A stretch of 64,000 nt of DNA. It comes from Firmicutes bacterium HGW-Firmicutes-15 (GTDB lineage Bacteria > Bacillota > Syntrophomonadia > Syntrophomonadales > Syntrophomonadaceae). Made by a program: the position numbers and the translations under genes. Positions 26,228 through 35,823 of the stretch are shown here, piece after piece. Below the pieces are notes generated by a model. The model was not told where the DNA came from, did not search any database, and saw only the letters and a program-made list of their open reading frames with translations. Location: NCBI GenBank assembly GCA_002840245.1, contig PHAA01000018.1, forward strand, positions 1-64,000, in the 5' to 3' direction. Numbering within the stretch: the stretch's first letter is position 1; each line of letters opens with the position of its first letter.

Positions 26228-26773
26228 ATGAGATTAGATGTCAGAGGAAGAAATATCGAAATTACTGATGCGCTCAAAGATTATACCACCAAAAGGCTTT
26301 CCAAATTAGAAAAGTATATCGATGATGGCAGAATTGCCCAAGTAGCCCTCTCTCTTGAAGGTGAGAATCATAAGGTGGAAGTTACCATCCCCTTAAATGG
26401 TTTTATTCTTCGTGGAGAAGTAACCGCGGAAGATATGTATAGCGCTATCGACATGGTAGTTGAAAAATTGGAGAAACAAATTGAAAAGCATAAGACCAAA
26501 CTTTACAAGAGTCATCGTGGTGCAGGACTCAAGCAGGCGGTAGCCGATGAGATTAAACGGCAGTTGGATTTCAAGGATACCACTGAAAAGTTTAAAGTCG
26601 TTCGAACCAAGCGCTTTGCATTAAAGCCCATGGACGAGGAAGAAGCCATTATGCAGATGAGTTTACTGGGCCATACTTTTTTCGTGTTTTTCAATTCGGA
26701 ATCTGATGAGGTAAATGTAGTATACAAAAGGAAAGATGGCAACTTTGGCTTGATTGAGCCCGATTTTGATTAG
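26228..26773 (+). CDS. hpf: Ribosome hibernation promoting factor, long form
   Basis: 181 aa. The N-terminal HPF/RaiA domain (about 1-100, starting MRLDVRGRNIEIT) sits on the 30S decoding centre. The C-terminal domain (about 125-180, FKVVRTKRFALKPMDEEEAI) dimerises to make 100S ribosomes. The long form is normal in Firmicutes. GGAAAGGAG precedes the ATG. It is followed after 119 bp by secA, a common order in this phylum. Confidence 0.96.
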   Translation: MRLDVRGRNIEITDALKDYTTKRLSKLEKYIDDGRIAQVALSLEGENHKVEVTIPLNGFILRGEVTAEDMYSAIDMVVEKLEKQIEKHKTKLYKSHRGAGLKQAVADEIKRQLDFKDTTEKFKVVRTKRFALKPMDEEEAIMQMSLLGHTFFVFFNSESDEVNVVYKRKDGNFGLIEPDFD

Positions 26774-26851
26774 GGTTATTTCTTGATAGTTCCTCAGTTG
26801 CTGTATACCTACAAAACATGATAATATATAGATGTTTTAATTTTGATTATT

Positions 26852-26877
26852 AGGAACCTTATGGTTCCTCTTTTTTT
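26852..26877 (+). terminator. Hairpin terminator immediately before secA
   Basis: AGGAACC (26852-26858), loop TTAT, GGTTCCT (26863-26869), then C and T7 (26871-26877). It ends 15 bp before the secA ATG, so secA must be expressed by read-through or from a promoter in front of it. Confidence 0.85.
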
Positions 26878-26892
26878 GGAAAGAGGTAAGAA

Positions 26893-29388
26893 ATGGCACT
26901 TAAAGATTTTGTTAAAAAGTTAATGGATGACAATCAAAAGGATGTCAAAAAATTAAGGCGGGTAGCTGAGCAAATTAATGCCTTGGAAGATGATTGCCGG
27001 AAATTGGCAGACGAAGATTTTCCTAAAAAAACTGACGAATTTAGGGAAAGGTTAAAGAATGATGAAGGATTAGACGATATATTAGCTGAAGCATTTGCTC
27101 TGGTTAGGGAGGCTTCACGTCGAACGCTGGGGATGAGGCCATTTGATGTGCAATTAATTGGTGGTATGGTTCTGCATAAGGGTGAAATTGCAGAGATGAA
27201 AACCGGGGAAGGAAAAACTCTGGTGGCTACCCTACCTGCCTATTTGAATGCTTTGGAAGGCAAAGGAGTTCATATTGTTACTGTGAATGATTACTTGGCC
27301 AGCCGCGACGCTAACTGGATGAGACCGGTTTATGAGTTCCTGGGCTTGTCAGTAGGGCTTATTGTTCACGATTTAAGCTACGCGGAACGGAGAGAGGCAT
27401 ATGCATGCGATGTGGCCTACGCGACCAATAATGAATTAGGATTTGATTACCTGCGTGATAATATGGTGGTTGCAGCCGATAACATGGTACAGCGTCCTCT
27501 ACATTATGCCATTATTGATGAGGTGGATTCCATCCTTATCGATGAAGCACGGACCCCTTTGATTATTTCTGGTGAAGGTGATAAACCCACCGATTTATAT
27601 TATAGAATTGCTAAATTTATTCCTCGATTAATTAACGAAGAAGATTACAAGGTAGATGAGAAAGCTAATCTGGTTACCCTGACGGAAGAGGGCGTTAAAA
27701 AGGTAGAGCAGCATTTTTCTATTGATAATCTATCTGAGAATATGGAGATTGCTCATCACGTAAACCAGGGACTCAGAGCTAACACATTGATGAGGAAAGA
27801 TAAGGATTATGTCATTAAGGATGATCAGATAATTATTGTTGATGAGTTTACTGGTCGTTTAATGTTTGGTAGGCGCTATAGTGATGGACTACACCAGGCC
27901 ATTGAAGCCAAAGAAGGGGTTAAGATAGAGAAGGAGTCTCAGACTCTGGCTACCATAACCTTTCAGAATTATTTTCGCATGTACAAGAAGTTGGCTGGTA
28001 TGACTGGAACAGCGAAGACCGAAGAAGATGAATTTAGAAACATCTATGGTATGGACGTAGTAGCCATTCCCACCCACCTACCCATGGTACGCGAGGATAA
28101 CTCTGACTGGGTGTATCGCAGTGAACAAGGCAAGTTTTTGGCTGCGGTGGAAGATATTATTGACAAATCCCAAAAAAAGCAACCGGTTCTAGTGGGAACG
28201 ATTAGTATTGAGAAATCCGAACTATTAAGTGCTATGCTATCCAAACGGGGTATCAAGCACCAGGTATTGAATGCTAAACACCATGAAAAAGAAGCTCAGA
28301 TCATTTCACAGGCTGGTCAGCCTGGAACTGTTACTATAGCCACCAACATGGCTGGTAGAGGAACTGACATAGTACTGGGGGAAGGGGTACAAGCTCTAGG
28401 CGGTCTTTATGTACTGGGGACAGAAAGGCATGAATCCCGTCGTATTGATAACCAGCTCCGAGGACGTTCAGGGCGTCAGGGTGATCCTGGAGAATCCCGT
28501 TTTTATGTGTCCCTGGAAGATGATTTAATGCGACTATTTGGCTCGTCTAATATAGAGGGAATTATGGATCGTCTGGGAATGGATGACAGCATTCCCATTG
28601 AAAATAAACTGATTAGTAAGGCGATTGAAAATGCACAGAAGAAAGTAGAGTCTCGTAATTTCGGCATCCGCAAAAATGTTCTGGAATATGATGATGTAAT
28701 TAATAAGCAGCGGGTCGTTATTTATGGGGAACGCAAGAAGGTTCTTTACGGGGAAGATTTAAAAGAGACAATTGCTGCTATGATCGATGATGTAATAGAG
28801 CAGGTGGTTGACAGCTTTGCAGGTGAATTCAAATATACTGATGAATGGGATCTGGATGGCCTAATAAACTACCTGGAGCAGAATGTTCTGCCTGACCTTG
28901 GTTTCGAGCGGGAGAATATTTTGGGGATGACCAAAGCGGAAGTAAAGGAAATGGTGGGGGAAAAGACCCATGCCCTGTACGAGAACCGCGAAGAGGAACT
29001 CGGCCACGAGACTATGCGGGAAATTGAGAAGGCCATCATGCTCCGGATTATCGATAATAAATGGATGGATCATATTGATGCCATGGATCAGCTGCGGAAT
29101 GGAATTAACCTGCGGGCATACGCTCAGCGCGATCCACTGATTGAATACAAATTCGAAGCCTTTGAAGCTTTTCAGGCTATGATATTTAGCATCAAAGAAG
29201 ATGTAGTGAGATATGTACTTAGGGTAAAGGTTATAGAGAGGCCAGAGGAGAGAAAAATGGTCATGAACCAGGGTGAAGATGTGGAAAAGAAGCCTGTTCG
29301 TGTAGGGGAGAAAGTAGGCAGAAATGACATCTGCCCCTGTGGGAGCGGTAAGAAATATAAAAAATGTTGTGGGAGAGGGGTAGGATAA
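26893..29388 (+). CDS. secA: Preprotein translocase ATPase SecA
   Basis: 831 aa. It drives export of preproteins through SecYEG. Walker A in [11 protein letters not shown] (about residue 98), DEAD-like [20 protein letters not shown] (about 205), the second motor half (GRGTDIVLG and [11 protein letters not shown]), and the C-terminal zinc SEC-C motif [16 protein letters not shown]. The SD is AAAGAGG. The stop codon overlaps the motA start (TAATG). Confidence 0.98.
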   Translation: MALKDFVKKLMDDNQKDVKKLRRVAEQINALEDDCRKLADEDFPKKTDEFRERLKNDEGLDDILAEAFALVREASRRTLGMRPFDVQLIGGMVLHKGEIAEMKTGEGKTLVATLPAYLNALEGKGVHIVTVNDYLASRDANWMRPVYEFLGLSVGLIVHDLSYAERREAYACDVAYATNNELGFDYLRDNMVVAADNMVQRPLHYAIIDEVDSILIDEARTPLIISGEGDKPTDLYYRIAKFIPRLINEEDYKVDEKANLVTLTEEGVKKVEQHFSIDNLSENMEIAHHVNQGLRANTLMRKDKDYVIKDDQIIIVDEFTGRLMFGRRYSDGLHQAIEAKEGVKIEKESQTLATITFQNYFRMYKKLAGMTGTAKTEEDEFRNIYGMDVVAIPTHLPMVREDNSDWVYRSEQGKFLAAVEDIIDKSQKKQPVLVGTISIEKSELLSAMLSKRGIKHQVLNAKHHEKEAQIISQAGQPGTVTIATNMAGRGTDIVLGEGVQALGGLYVLGTERHESRRIDNQLRGRSGRQGDPGESRFYVSLEDDLMRLFGSSNIEGIMDRLGMDDSIPIENKLISKAIENAQKKVESRNFGIRKNVLEYDDVINKQRVVIYGERKKVLYGEDLKETIAAMIDDVIEQVVDSFAGEFKYTDEWDLDGLINYLEQNVLPDLGFERENILGMTKAEVKEMVGEKTHALYENREEELGHETMREIEKAIMLRIIDNKWMDHIDAMDQLRNGINLRAYAQRDPLIEYKFEAFEAFQAMIFSIKEDVVRYVLRVKVIERPEERKMVMNQGEDVEKKPVRVGEKVGRNDICPCGSGKKYKKCCGRGVG

Positions 29389-30179
29389 TGGATATAACTA
29401 CTCTGATTGGAATATTAATAGGATTTGGTTCGCTAGCATTAGGGTTTTGGGAAGAAGGCGGCTCTTTTGGCATGCTGGTGGTGATATCAGCATTTATTAT
29501 TGTTTTTGGTGGTACTTTGGGCGCGACAATTCTTTCCTTTAACCTAGAGGACCTTAAAAAAGTGCCCTATTTCTTAAAGCTTATTTTTAAGGATAAAAAG
29601 GTGAATTATATTGAAGTCCTGGAATCGCTGGTTGACACAGCAGATAAGGCTCGTCGGGAAGGCTTGCTAAGTCTCGAGAGCCAGTTGGCTACTATTGACA
29701 ATAAATTCCTGGCCCGAGGCCTGCAAATGGTCATTGACGGTACTGATCCGGAATTGACCAGGAGTATGCTGGAAATGGAAATGGAAGCCTTCGAAAGTGG
29801 AGAGAGAGTCGGTACGGAGATATTTATGACGGCCGGCGGCTTTGGACCTACCATGGGTATTATTGGTACGGTTATGGGTATGGTTATGGTTTTGAGTAAT
29901 CTGTCTAATCCGGATGAATTAGGGGCATCTATTGCAGTAGCCTTTCTGGCCACTCTCTATGGTATATCCTCGGCTAACCTATTGTGGATTCCCTTTGGCA
30001 CTAAAATTAAAGTGAAAACTGCCAAGGAAGTCCTGCTCATGGAAATGGTAACCGAGGGTATTCTTTCTATTCAAGCTGGAGAGAATCCCCGGGTTATAAA
30101 AGAAAAACTGATGACCTTCCTGCCTCTAGAAACTAGGGAAAAGGTAGTCGCACAAGAGAGAGCACAAATGGGGATGTGA
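29388..30179 (+). CDS. motA: Flagellar motor stator protein MotA
   Basis: 263 aa with four membrane helices and a large cytoplasmic loop (about 55-145) containing the charged segment DTADKARREGLLSLES that touches the rotor. Family residues GPTMGIIGTVMGM (pore Pro) and AVAFLATLYGISSAN are present. The start ATG 29388 shares one base with the secA stop, so it is coupled to secA; AGAGGGG precedes it. No other flagellar genes lie nearby. Confidence 0.95.
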   Translation: MDITTLIGILIGFGSLALGFWEEGGSFGMLVVISAFIIVFGGTLGATILSFNLEDLKKVPYFLKLIFKDKKVNYIEVLESLVDTADKARREGLLSLESQLATIDNKFLARGLQMVIDGTDPELTRSMLEMEMEAFESGERVGTEIFMTAGGFGPTMGIIGTVMGMVMVLSNLSNPDELGASIAVAFLATLYGISSANLLWIPFGTKIKVKTAKEVLLMEMVTEGILSIQAGENPRVIKEKLMTFLPLETREKVVAQERAQMGM

Positions 30180-30183
30180 TAAG

Positions 30184-30987
30184 ATGGCAGGTCGCAAAAA
30201 GAAAGGCCATGAAGAAGGCGAAGGCGCCGGTATGGAACGCTGGTTGCTGAGTTATGCAGATTTTATTACGCTATTAATGGTGTTTTTTATAATTATGTAC
30301 GCTATGAGCAAGGTGGATACTGTTAAGTACGCGGCTATGGCTAATTCTTTAAGCGTGGTTCTTAGCGGACAGGCCATGTCTATGCTGGATGCTCAAGGAC
30401 CTTCTCTGGCTCAAGGTATTTCCGGCCAGCAGGTTCCCGAAGGGCCAGGCCAGACCCCGGCCAATCAAGGACAGCTGGATGAAGTTAAAAAACAGATTCA
30501 AGAGTTTATTAATGAGCAGCAATTGGAGAGTCCCGTCAAGGATACAGGACAGACCTCTACGAAGCTGGGAGATTACATAGTGATAATGGAACAGGAACGA
30601 GGACTGGTGATCAGCTTCAAAGACGCCCTCCTTTTTTCTAGTGGCTCCGATGTACTTAATCCTCAGGCTAGAGGTATAATAAAACAGGTGGGTTCGGCCT
30701 TGAATAAAGTACCTAATTTCATACGAGTTGAAGGACACACTGACAATTTACCAATTAATACCGCAAAATTTCCCTCCAACTGGGAACTTTCAGTAATGCG
30801 GGCCTCAAATGTAGTGCATGTATTAGCGGAAGACGCGGGGATTTCTCCGGATCGGCTTTCCGTTATTGGCTATGGTGAATACCGGCCTCTGGTTGCTAAT
30901 CTGGATGCGGCTACTAACTCTATGAACCGGAGAGTGGATGTGGTTATTCTGAAAAAGAAATATGATTATTTCGAGCCTGGCCAATAA
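30184..30987 (+). CDS. motB: Flagellar motor stator protein MotB
   Basis: 267 aa. One N-terminal helix with the proton-carrying Asp in SYADFITLLMVFF, a linker of about 100 residues, then an OmpA-like peptidoglycan-binding domain (VEGHTDNLPINTAKFPSNWELSVMRA, split by normal family spacing). With MotA it forms the ion-driven stator fixed to the wall. The Asp and surrounding residues suit H+ coupling, but Na+ cannot be excluded. Confidence 0.95.
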   Translation: MAGRKKKGHEEGEGAGMERWLLSYADFITLLMVFFIIMYAMSKVDTVKYAAMANSLSVVLSGQAMSMLDAQGPSLAQGISGQQVPEGPGQTPANQGQLDEVKKQIQEFINEQQLESPVKDTGQTSTKLGDYIVIMEQERGLVISFKDALLFSSGSDVLNPQARGIIKQVGSALNKVPNFIRVEGHTDNLPINTAKFPSNWELSVMRASNVVHVLAEDAGISPDRLSVIGYGEYRPLVANLDAATNSMNRRVDVVILKKKYDYFEPGQ

Positions 30988-31037
30988 CAACCGTATTGTG
31001 AAATAGGGCCTTAACGGGCCTGGATGAGGTGATTTTT

Positions 31038-32139
31038 TTGATTGAAGATCCTAGGGGAACTATCACCGGGATAATAAGCAGATTAAATGAGATGAGGGTC
31101 TCCCTTTGACATTGCTACTAAACAGCAAGAAATAGAAAAACTAGAACATGCTAGCCTGGCAGAGAATTTTTGGGAAGACAATCAGGAAGCCCAAAAGGTA
31201 TCGAAGAGGGTTAGCGAATTGCAGGATAGCGTAGAACAATTCGAACGATTTGAGCAGGAAGCCCAGTATTTAGGTGAAATGCTGCAAATGGCCGAGGCGG
31301 AAAATGAAGCTGAACTATATAATGAGACGGTTCGCGAGCTGTCTCATTATGTTAGAAAGTTCAGGGAATTTGAACTGCTTATTTTATTTTCTGGGGAAAA
31401 TGATCATGGCAACGCTATTGTATCGTTGCATGCCGGAGCTGGAGGCACCGAGGCTCAGGACTGGGTACAAATGCTCCTGCGTATGTATACGCGTTGGGCG
31501 GAGTCATCTGGGTATGTGGTGGAAATTCTCGATTTCCTGGCCGGTGATGAGGCCGGCGTGAAAAGTGTAACCTTTATGGTCAAGGGACTCTATGCTTATG
31601 GCAAGTTAAAATGTGAAGAGGGCGTACATCGCCTGATTCGCATATCTCCCTTTGATGCTTCGGGACGGCGCCATACTTCTTTTGCATCGGTGGCGGCATT
31701 GCCGGAAGTAAGCGAGGAAATAGCGGTGAAAACCAACCCCGAGGATTTGCGTATTGATACCTATCGCTCGGGCGGAGCGGGAGGTCAGCATGTCAACAAG
31801 ACTGACTCGGCGGTGCGAATTACTCATCTGCCTACCGGGATAGTAGCCCAATGTCAGAACGAACGCTCCCAGTATTCCAACCGCTTGGCGGCTATGAAAA
31901 TTTTGGGTGCCCGTCTCTATGAGTTAAAGCAGAAGGAACGAGAGGATAGCATGCAAAAAATAAAGGGAGAATATAAGGAGATAGCATGGGGTAGCCAGAT
32001 TCGAACTTACACCATGAATCCCTTCTCTCTGATAAAAGACCACCGTAGTAATCTAGAAGCCGGTAATGTGCAGGCTGTACTGGATGGTGACCTTGACGAA
32101 TTTATTAATGCCTGCCTGCATTTAAGGACTATCAAATAA
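31038..32139 (+). CDS. prfB: Peptide chain release factor 2, with programmed +1 frameshift
   Basis: Two frames: TTG 31038 to CTT 31106 (23 codons, then TGA at 31107-31109), continuing in the +1 frame from GAC 31108 to 32139. Joined length is 366 aa, normal for RF2. The shift site CTTTGAC is preceded by an internal AGGG, as in other prfB genes; low RF2 favours the shift, giving autoregulation. The second part shows the stop-codon anticodon SPF (IRISPFDASG), which reads UGA/UAA, and the catalytic GGQ (GAGGQHVNKTDSAVR). The start TTG has AGGTG upstream and gives MIEDPRGTITGIISRLNEMR. Confidence 0.96.
31101..31109 (+). promoter_or_regulatory. Programmed frameshift site of prfB
   Basis: TCC CTT TGA: the ribosome slips from CTT to TTT and continues with GAC. 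An AGGG stretch (31095-31098) a few nt upstream can pair with 16S rRNA to stimulate slippage. Confidence 0.9.
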
Positions 32140-32201
32140 ACTACTCAGTTACTCAATTCAGCCTTATTTATTCTTTGCAACAATATTAGTCAGCGCTAAC
32201 A

Positions 32202-32271
32202 ACCTTATTAGTGACTGAAAGGAACATTAGTAGTACCCGCAACCTTAATAGGTGACCATCGGGAGTACCCG
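32202..32271 (+). repeat. Imperfect tandem repeat in the transketolase leader
   Basis: Unit 1: ACCTTATTAGTGAC (32202-32215) ending GTACCCG near 32239. Unit 2: ACCTTAATAGGTGAC (32242-32256) ending GTACCCG at 32271. Followed by GGGTGAAGGGTGAAAGCCCC before the gene. Could be a structured leader; no known riboswitch recognised. Confidence 0.45.
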
Positions 32272-32322
32272 TAGGGTGAAGGGTGAAAGCCCCTTAGGAA
32301 GAGAATGAAAATGGAGGTTAAA

Positions 32323-33156
32323 GTGAGAGAGATTACTGAAAGTTCAATACAAGAAGTGGCCGAAAAGGCCTTAATAATCCGACAAGATATTATCAAGATG
32401 TTGGGAGAGTCTGGATCAGGTCACACTGGTGGATCGCTTTCGGCAGCCGATATCGTGTCTTGTCTATACTTTTGGGAAATGAATGTTGATCCGCAAAGAC
32501 CCCAGCAGGAAGAACGGGACCGTTTCGTTTTAAGCAAAGGACATGCTGCCCCGGTTCTTTATGCGGCTCTGGCTGAGAAGGGCTATTTTCAGAGGGAGGA
32601 GCTTGCTAAACTTCGCAAGCTGGGTAGTCCCCTGCAGGGACATCCTGACATGCGTAAAGTACCAGGTGTGGATGCCTCTACTGGTTCTTTGGGTCAGGGT
32701 ATTTCCTGGGCGGTAGGTATGGCCTTGGCAGGCAAAATGGATCGCCGTAGTAACCGGGTCTATGCCCTGCTGGGTGACGGGGAAATCGAAGAAGGTATCG
32801 TTTGGGAAGCCCTTATGGCAGCCAGTCATTATCATTTGGATAACCTGGTGGCATTTTTAGATCATAACGGTTTGCAGATAGACGGTCCGATACGTGAGGT
32901 AATGTCACCTGAACCAGTGGCAGATAAGTTTAGGGCCTTTGGCTGGGAGACCCTGATAGTAGATGGTCATAATCACCGACAAATCATGGAGGCTCTTGCC
33001 ACTGCTCGTTCTACCTCAGGCAGGCCCACCGTAATAATAGCAGATACCGTAAAAGGTAAGGGCTGCTCCTTCATGGAAAACCGGGCTGAGTGGCATGGCA
33101 CCGCACCTAACAAAGAACAAGTCACACAAGCTCTAGCAGAGCTAGGGCAAGTTTAA
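32323..33156 (+). CDS. Transketolase, N-terminal (ThDP-binding) subunit
   Basis: 277 aa from GTG 32323, chosen because GGAGG stands 5 nt before it; ATG 32305 is an in-frame alternative. The ThDP-binding motif GDGEIEEG followed by ~25 residues and NLVAFLDHNGLQ is clear, with SGHTGGSLSAADIVS near the N-terminus. With the next gene it forms a split transketolase, as usual in anaerobes and archaea. It moves two-carbon units in the non-oxidative pentose phosphate pathway, making pentoses without oxidative steps. Confidence 0.94.
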   Translation: MREITESSIQEVAEKALIIRQDIIKMLGESGSGHTGGSLSAADIVSCLYFWEMNVDPQRPQQEERDRFVLSKGHAAPVLYAALAEKGYFQREELAKLRKLGSPLQGHPDMRKVPGVDASTGSLGQGISWAVGMALAGKMDRRSNRVYALLGDGEIEEGIVWEALMAASHYHLDNLVAFLDHNGLQIDGPIREVMSPEPVADKFRAFGWETLIVDGHNHRQIMEALATARSTSGRPTVIIADTVKGKGCSFMENRAEWHGTAPNKEQVTQALAELGQV

Positions 33157-33180
33157 ATAACCCTAAAGGGAGGATGTCAG

Positions 33181-34116
33181 TTGGAAAAGCAAGCTACCCG
33201 GGATGCTTACGGGCAGGCTCTAGTTGAGTTGGGACGTAAGTATGATAATGTGGTCGTTTTGGATGCAGACCTTTCGAAATCAACTAAAACAGCTGATTTT
33301 GCCAAAGTATTTCCGGAAAGATTTATTAATGCCGGTATTGCGGAGCAGAACATGATAGGGATGGCAGCCGGGCTGGCCGCATCTGGCAAGGTTGCATTTG
33401 CCAGTTCTTTTGCCATTTTTGCAACCGGCCGGGCATTTGAGATGGTACGTAATTCACTGGCCTATGCCAACTTGAATGTAAAAGTATGTGCTACCCATGC
33501 CGGGCTCACCGTGGGTGAAGATGGCGGATCCCATCAATCGGTAGAAGATATTGCCATTATGCGCAGTGTGCCTAATATCTGTGTAGTAGTACCTGCGGAT
33601 GGAACCTCCACGCGCAAAGCTGTAACCTCAATCTATCAGCGAACCGGCCCAGTTTACCTGAGGCTAGGGCGGCCATCGGTTCCCATACTCTATGATGAGG
33701 GAGTAGATTTTACCATTGGCCGGGGGATTGAATTACGGGAAGGCCGAGATGCGACCTTGATTGCCTGCGGGATAATGGTAGCTAAATGCCTGGAAGCTGC
33801 GGATAGCCTGCATGCAGATGGAATCGAGGTTTCGGTGGTTGATATGCACACCATAAAACCCATTGACCAGGAACTGATTGTACGCAAAGCCCGAGAAACA
33901 GGCGCAATTTTAACCGTGGAGGAGCACAGCGTTCTTGGAGGCCTGGGAGGCGCTGTATGTGAAGTAGTATGCGAAAACTATCCTGTGCCTGTGCACCGAA
34001 TGGGAATAAACGACGTTTTTGGACAATCAGGCAGCCCGGATGAGTTAATGCAATATTATGGTCTAACGGTGAAAAAAATTATAGATAATGTCCATATTTT
34101 AATGAAAAAGAAATGA
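33181..34116 (+). CDS. Transketolase, C-terminal subunit
   Basis: 311 aa starting with TTG 33181 (GGGAGG 8 nt upstream). Pyrimidine-binding domain (FINAGIAEQNMIGMAAGLA, with catalytic Glu; AGLTVGEDGGSHQSVEDIA) and the C-terminal transketolase domain (about 190-305, VVDMHTIKPID). It is the partner of the preceding gene, 24 bp away. A terminator follows at 34147. Confidence 0.95.
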   Translation: MEKQATRDAYGQALVELGRKYDNVVVLDADLSKSTKTADFAKVFPERFINAGIAEQNMIGMAAGLAASGKVAFASSFAIFATGRAFEMVRNSLAYANLNVKVCATHAGLTVGEDGGSHQSVEDIAIMRSVPNICVVVPADGTSTRKAVTSIYQRTGPVYLRLGRPSVPILYDEGVDFTIGRGIELREGRDATLIACGIMVAKCLEAADSLHADGIEVSVVDMHTIKPIDQELIVRKARETGAILTVEEHSVLGGLGGAVCEVVCENYPVPVHRMGINDVFGQSGSPDELMQYYGLTVKKIIDNVHILMKKK

Positions 34117-34146
34117 TTTCCTAAAGGAATTAGAAGTGTTTTGTAG

Positions 34147-34172
34147 AACCACCTTATAATGGTGGTTTTTTT
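34147..34172 (+). terminator. Rho-independent terminator after the transketolase genes
   Basis: AACCACC (34147-34153), loop TTATAAT, GGTGGTT (34161-34167), T7. Confidence 0.9.
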
Positions 34173-34221
34173 ATTGTATTATAAAGTATAAGTATAAACG
34201 CACATAATCGGAGGAAGTTAG

Positions 34222-34902
34222 ATGCTGGTTCAGTTTTACAATGTTTCCAAGGTGTATCCGAATGGAGTAAAAGCCTTAAATGATATTTCCTTGAAAGTAG
34301 ATCGTGGGGAATTTATTTTTCTAATGGGGTCGAGTGGGGCTGGAAAGTCTACCTTGGTGAAGATGTTGTTTAGGGAAGAAGTACCTACTCGGGGACAGAT
34401 ATTTGTTGCGTCCCGTAGCATTGTCCGTATGAAGAGGAGCGAAGTACCTCAATTACGTCGTAATATGGGAATTGTGTTTCAGGATTTTAAACTCTTGGAG
34501 AACAAAACCATAGCTGAAAATATCGCCTTTGCTATGAAGGTGGTTGGAAGCAAAAGCAAGGATATTAGACCTCGGGTTACAGAAGTTATTCAAATGGTGG
34601 GTTTAAAAGGCAAAGAAAATTCCTTTCCAGGACAGCTTTCCGGCGGTGAGCAACAGAGGGTAGGTATTGCCCGGGCCATTGTTAATCGGCCCCTACTCTT
34701 GATAGCTGATGAACCCTCGGGCAACCTGGACATGGATACTGCACGGGATATAATGGACTTGCTCTATGATATTAACCGTAAGGGAACTACTGTGGTAATG
34801 GCTACGCATGCCTGGGAATTGGTCAAGAATGCTCGCAAGAGAGTAGTTACGCTAGAGGCAGGTCGCATTTTATCAGATATATATTCCCCGGAGTCTTTAT
34901 GA
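34222..34902 (+). CDS. ftsE: Cell-division ABC ATPase FtsE
   Basis: 226 aa. Walker [10 protein letters not shown] at about 37, signature LSGGEQQR, Walker [14 protein letters not shown]-loop ATHAWELV. With FtsX it transmits ATP hydrolysis across the membrane to activate a cell-wall hydrolase at the division site; it does not transport. The ftsX start overlaps its stop (ATGA). GGAGG precedes the ATG. Confidence 0.97.
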   Translation: MLVQFYNVSKVYPNGVKALNDISLKVDRGEFIFLMGSSGAGKSTLVKMLFREEVPTRGQIFVASRSIVRMKRSEVPQLRRNMGIVFQDFKLLENKTIAENIAFAMKVVGSKSKDIRPRVTEVIQMVGLKGKENSFPGQLSGGEQQRVGIARAIVNRPLLLIADEPSGNLDMDTARDIMDLLYDINRKGTTVVMATHAWELVKNARKRVVTLEAGRILSDIYSPESL

Positions 34903-35789
34903 TGAATATTAAGAATTTAACTTATTTTTTCAGAGAAGCCTATACATCGTTGTCTCGTAATCGTCTCCTAAGTATCGCTACGGTGACAACCATGGCCATT
35001 TGTATACTGATTCTGGGCGCGGCAGTATTAATGACCATAAATGCTGATAAATTTATGAATCGGTTAGAATCTGACCTTGAGATTGTAGCCTTTTTGGATA
35101 GTTCCTTGAGCAAATCACAGGTTACGGATATTAAAGGTGATATTGAAAAGTTAAGTGGGGTTAAATCGGTAATCTTTGTTTCCCGGGAGCAGGCTCTTGT
35201 AAACCTTCAGACGAAGTTTGCAGATAAGAACTATGATCTGGTAAAAACCATAGGAAAAAATCCTTTGCCGGATTCCTACGAAGTGAAGGCTCAAAATCCT
35301 CAGGATGTAGTGAACCTAGCTCAGCAGATTAACAAAATGCCTGGCATATACAAGGTGAACTATGGTCAAGGGGTTGTGGAGAGACTTTTCCAGGTAACCA
35401 AATGGGTCAGGATCATAAGCATCGGGTTTATCGTACTCCTGACTATGGGAGCAGTATTCCTCATTGCTACCACGATCCGTCTGGCGATTTTTGCGCGTCG
35501 TAAAGAGATTTATTTAATGAAGCTCATCGGGGCGACCGACTGGTTTATACGTTGGCCCTTTTTCATTGAAGGTATTATGCTCGGTTCCATGGGGTCTTTA
35601 ATATCAATTCTGTTGTTATCTTGGGGATATGGTTCGCTGGTTAGCAGCCTGCAAACCGCACTATTTTTCATACCGCTGGTGTACCAACAGAGTCTGCTTA
35701 TTAACATATATCTGTCCTTATTTGCAACTGGAGCGATTCTGGGAGTTCTGGGAACCTATATTTCATTAAATCGCTTTTTAGATGTATAA
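34899..35789 (+). CDS. ftsX: Cell-division protein FtsX
   Basis: 296 aa with four membrane helices and a large extracellular loop (about 45-165, ESDLEIVAFLDSS and following) that contacts the hydrolase. N-terminus NLTYFFREAYTSLSRNRLLS is typical. The next gene encodes the EnvC-like hydrolase, which is the expected partner. Confidence 0.96.
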   Translation: MMNIKNLTYFFREAYTSLSRNRLLSIATVTTMAICILILGAAVLMTINADKFMNRLESDLEIVAFLDSSLSKSQVTDIKGDIEKLSGVKSVIFVSREQALVNLQTKFADKNYDLVKTIGKNPLPDSYEVKAQNPQDVVNLAQQINKMPGIYKVNYGQGVVERLFQVTKWVRIISIGFIVLLTMGAVFLIATTIRLAIFARRKEIYLMKLIGATDWFIRWPFFIEGIMLGSMGSLISILLLSWGYGSLVSSLQTALFFIPLVYQQSLLINIYLSLFATGAILGVLGTYISLNRFLDV

Positions 35790-35823
35790 AAAGTAATTTG
35801 GCTGTGAGGGAGTTGGAAGAATA

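Noticed and set aside
31219-32139. prfB as a short gene starting at ATG-like codons near 31219
   Set aside because: The upstream TTG frame, the CTTTGAC site and the full RF2 N-terminus show a frameshifted gene starting at 31038.
32202-32300. Known riboswitch (TPP, guanidine, THF) before the transketolase
   Set aside because: None of the conserved core sequences could be found.
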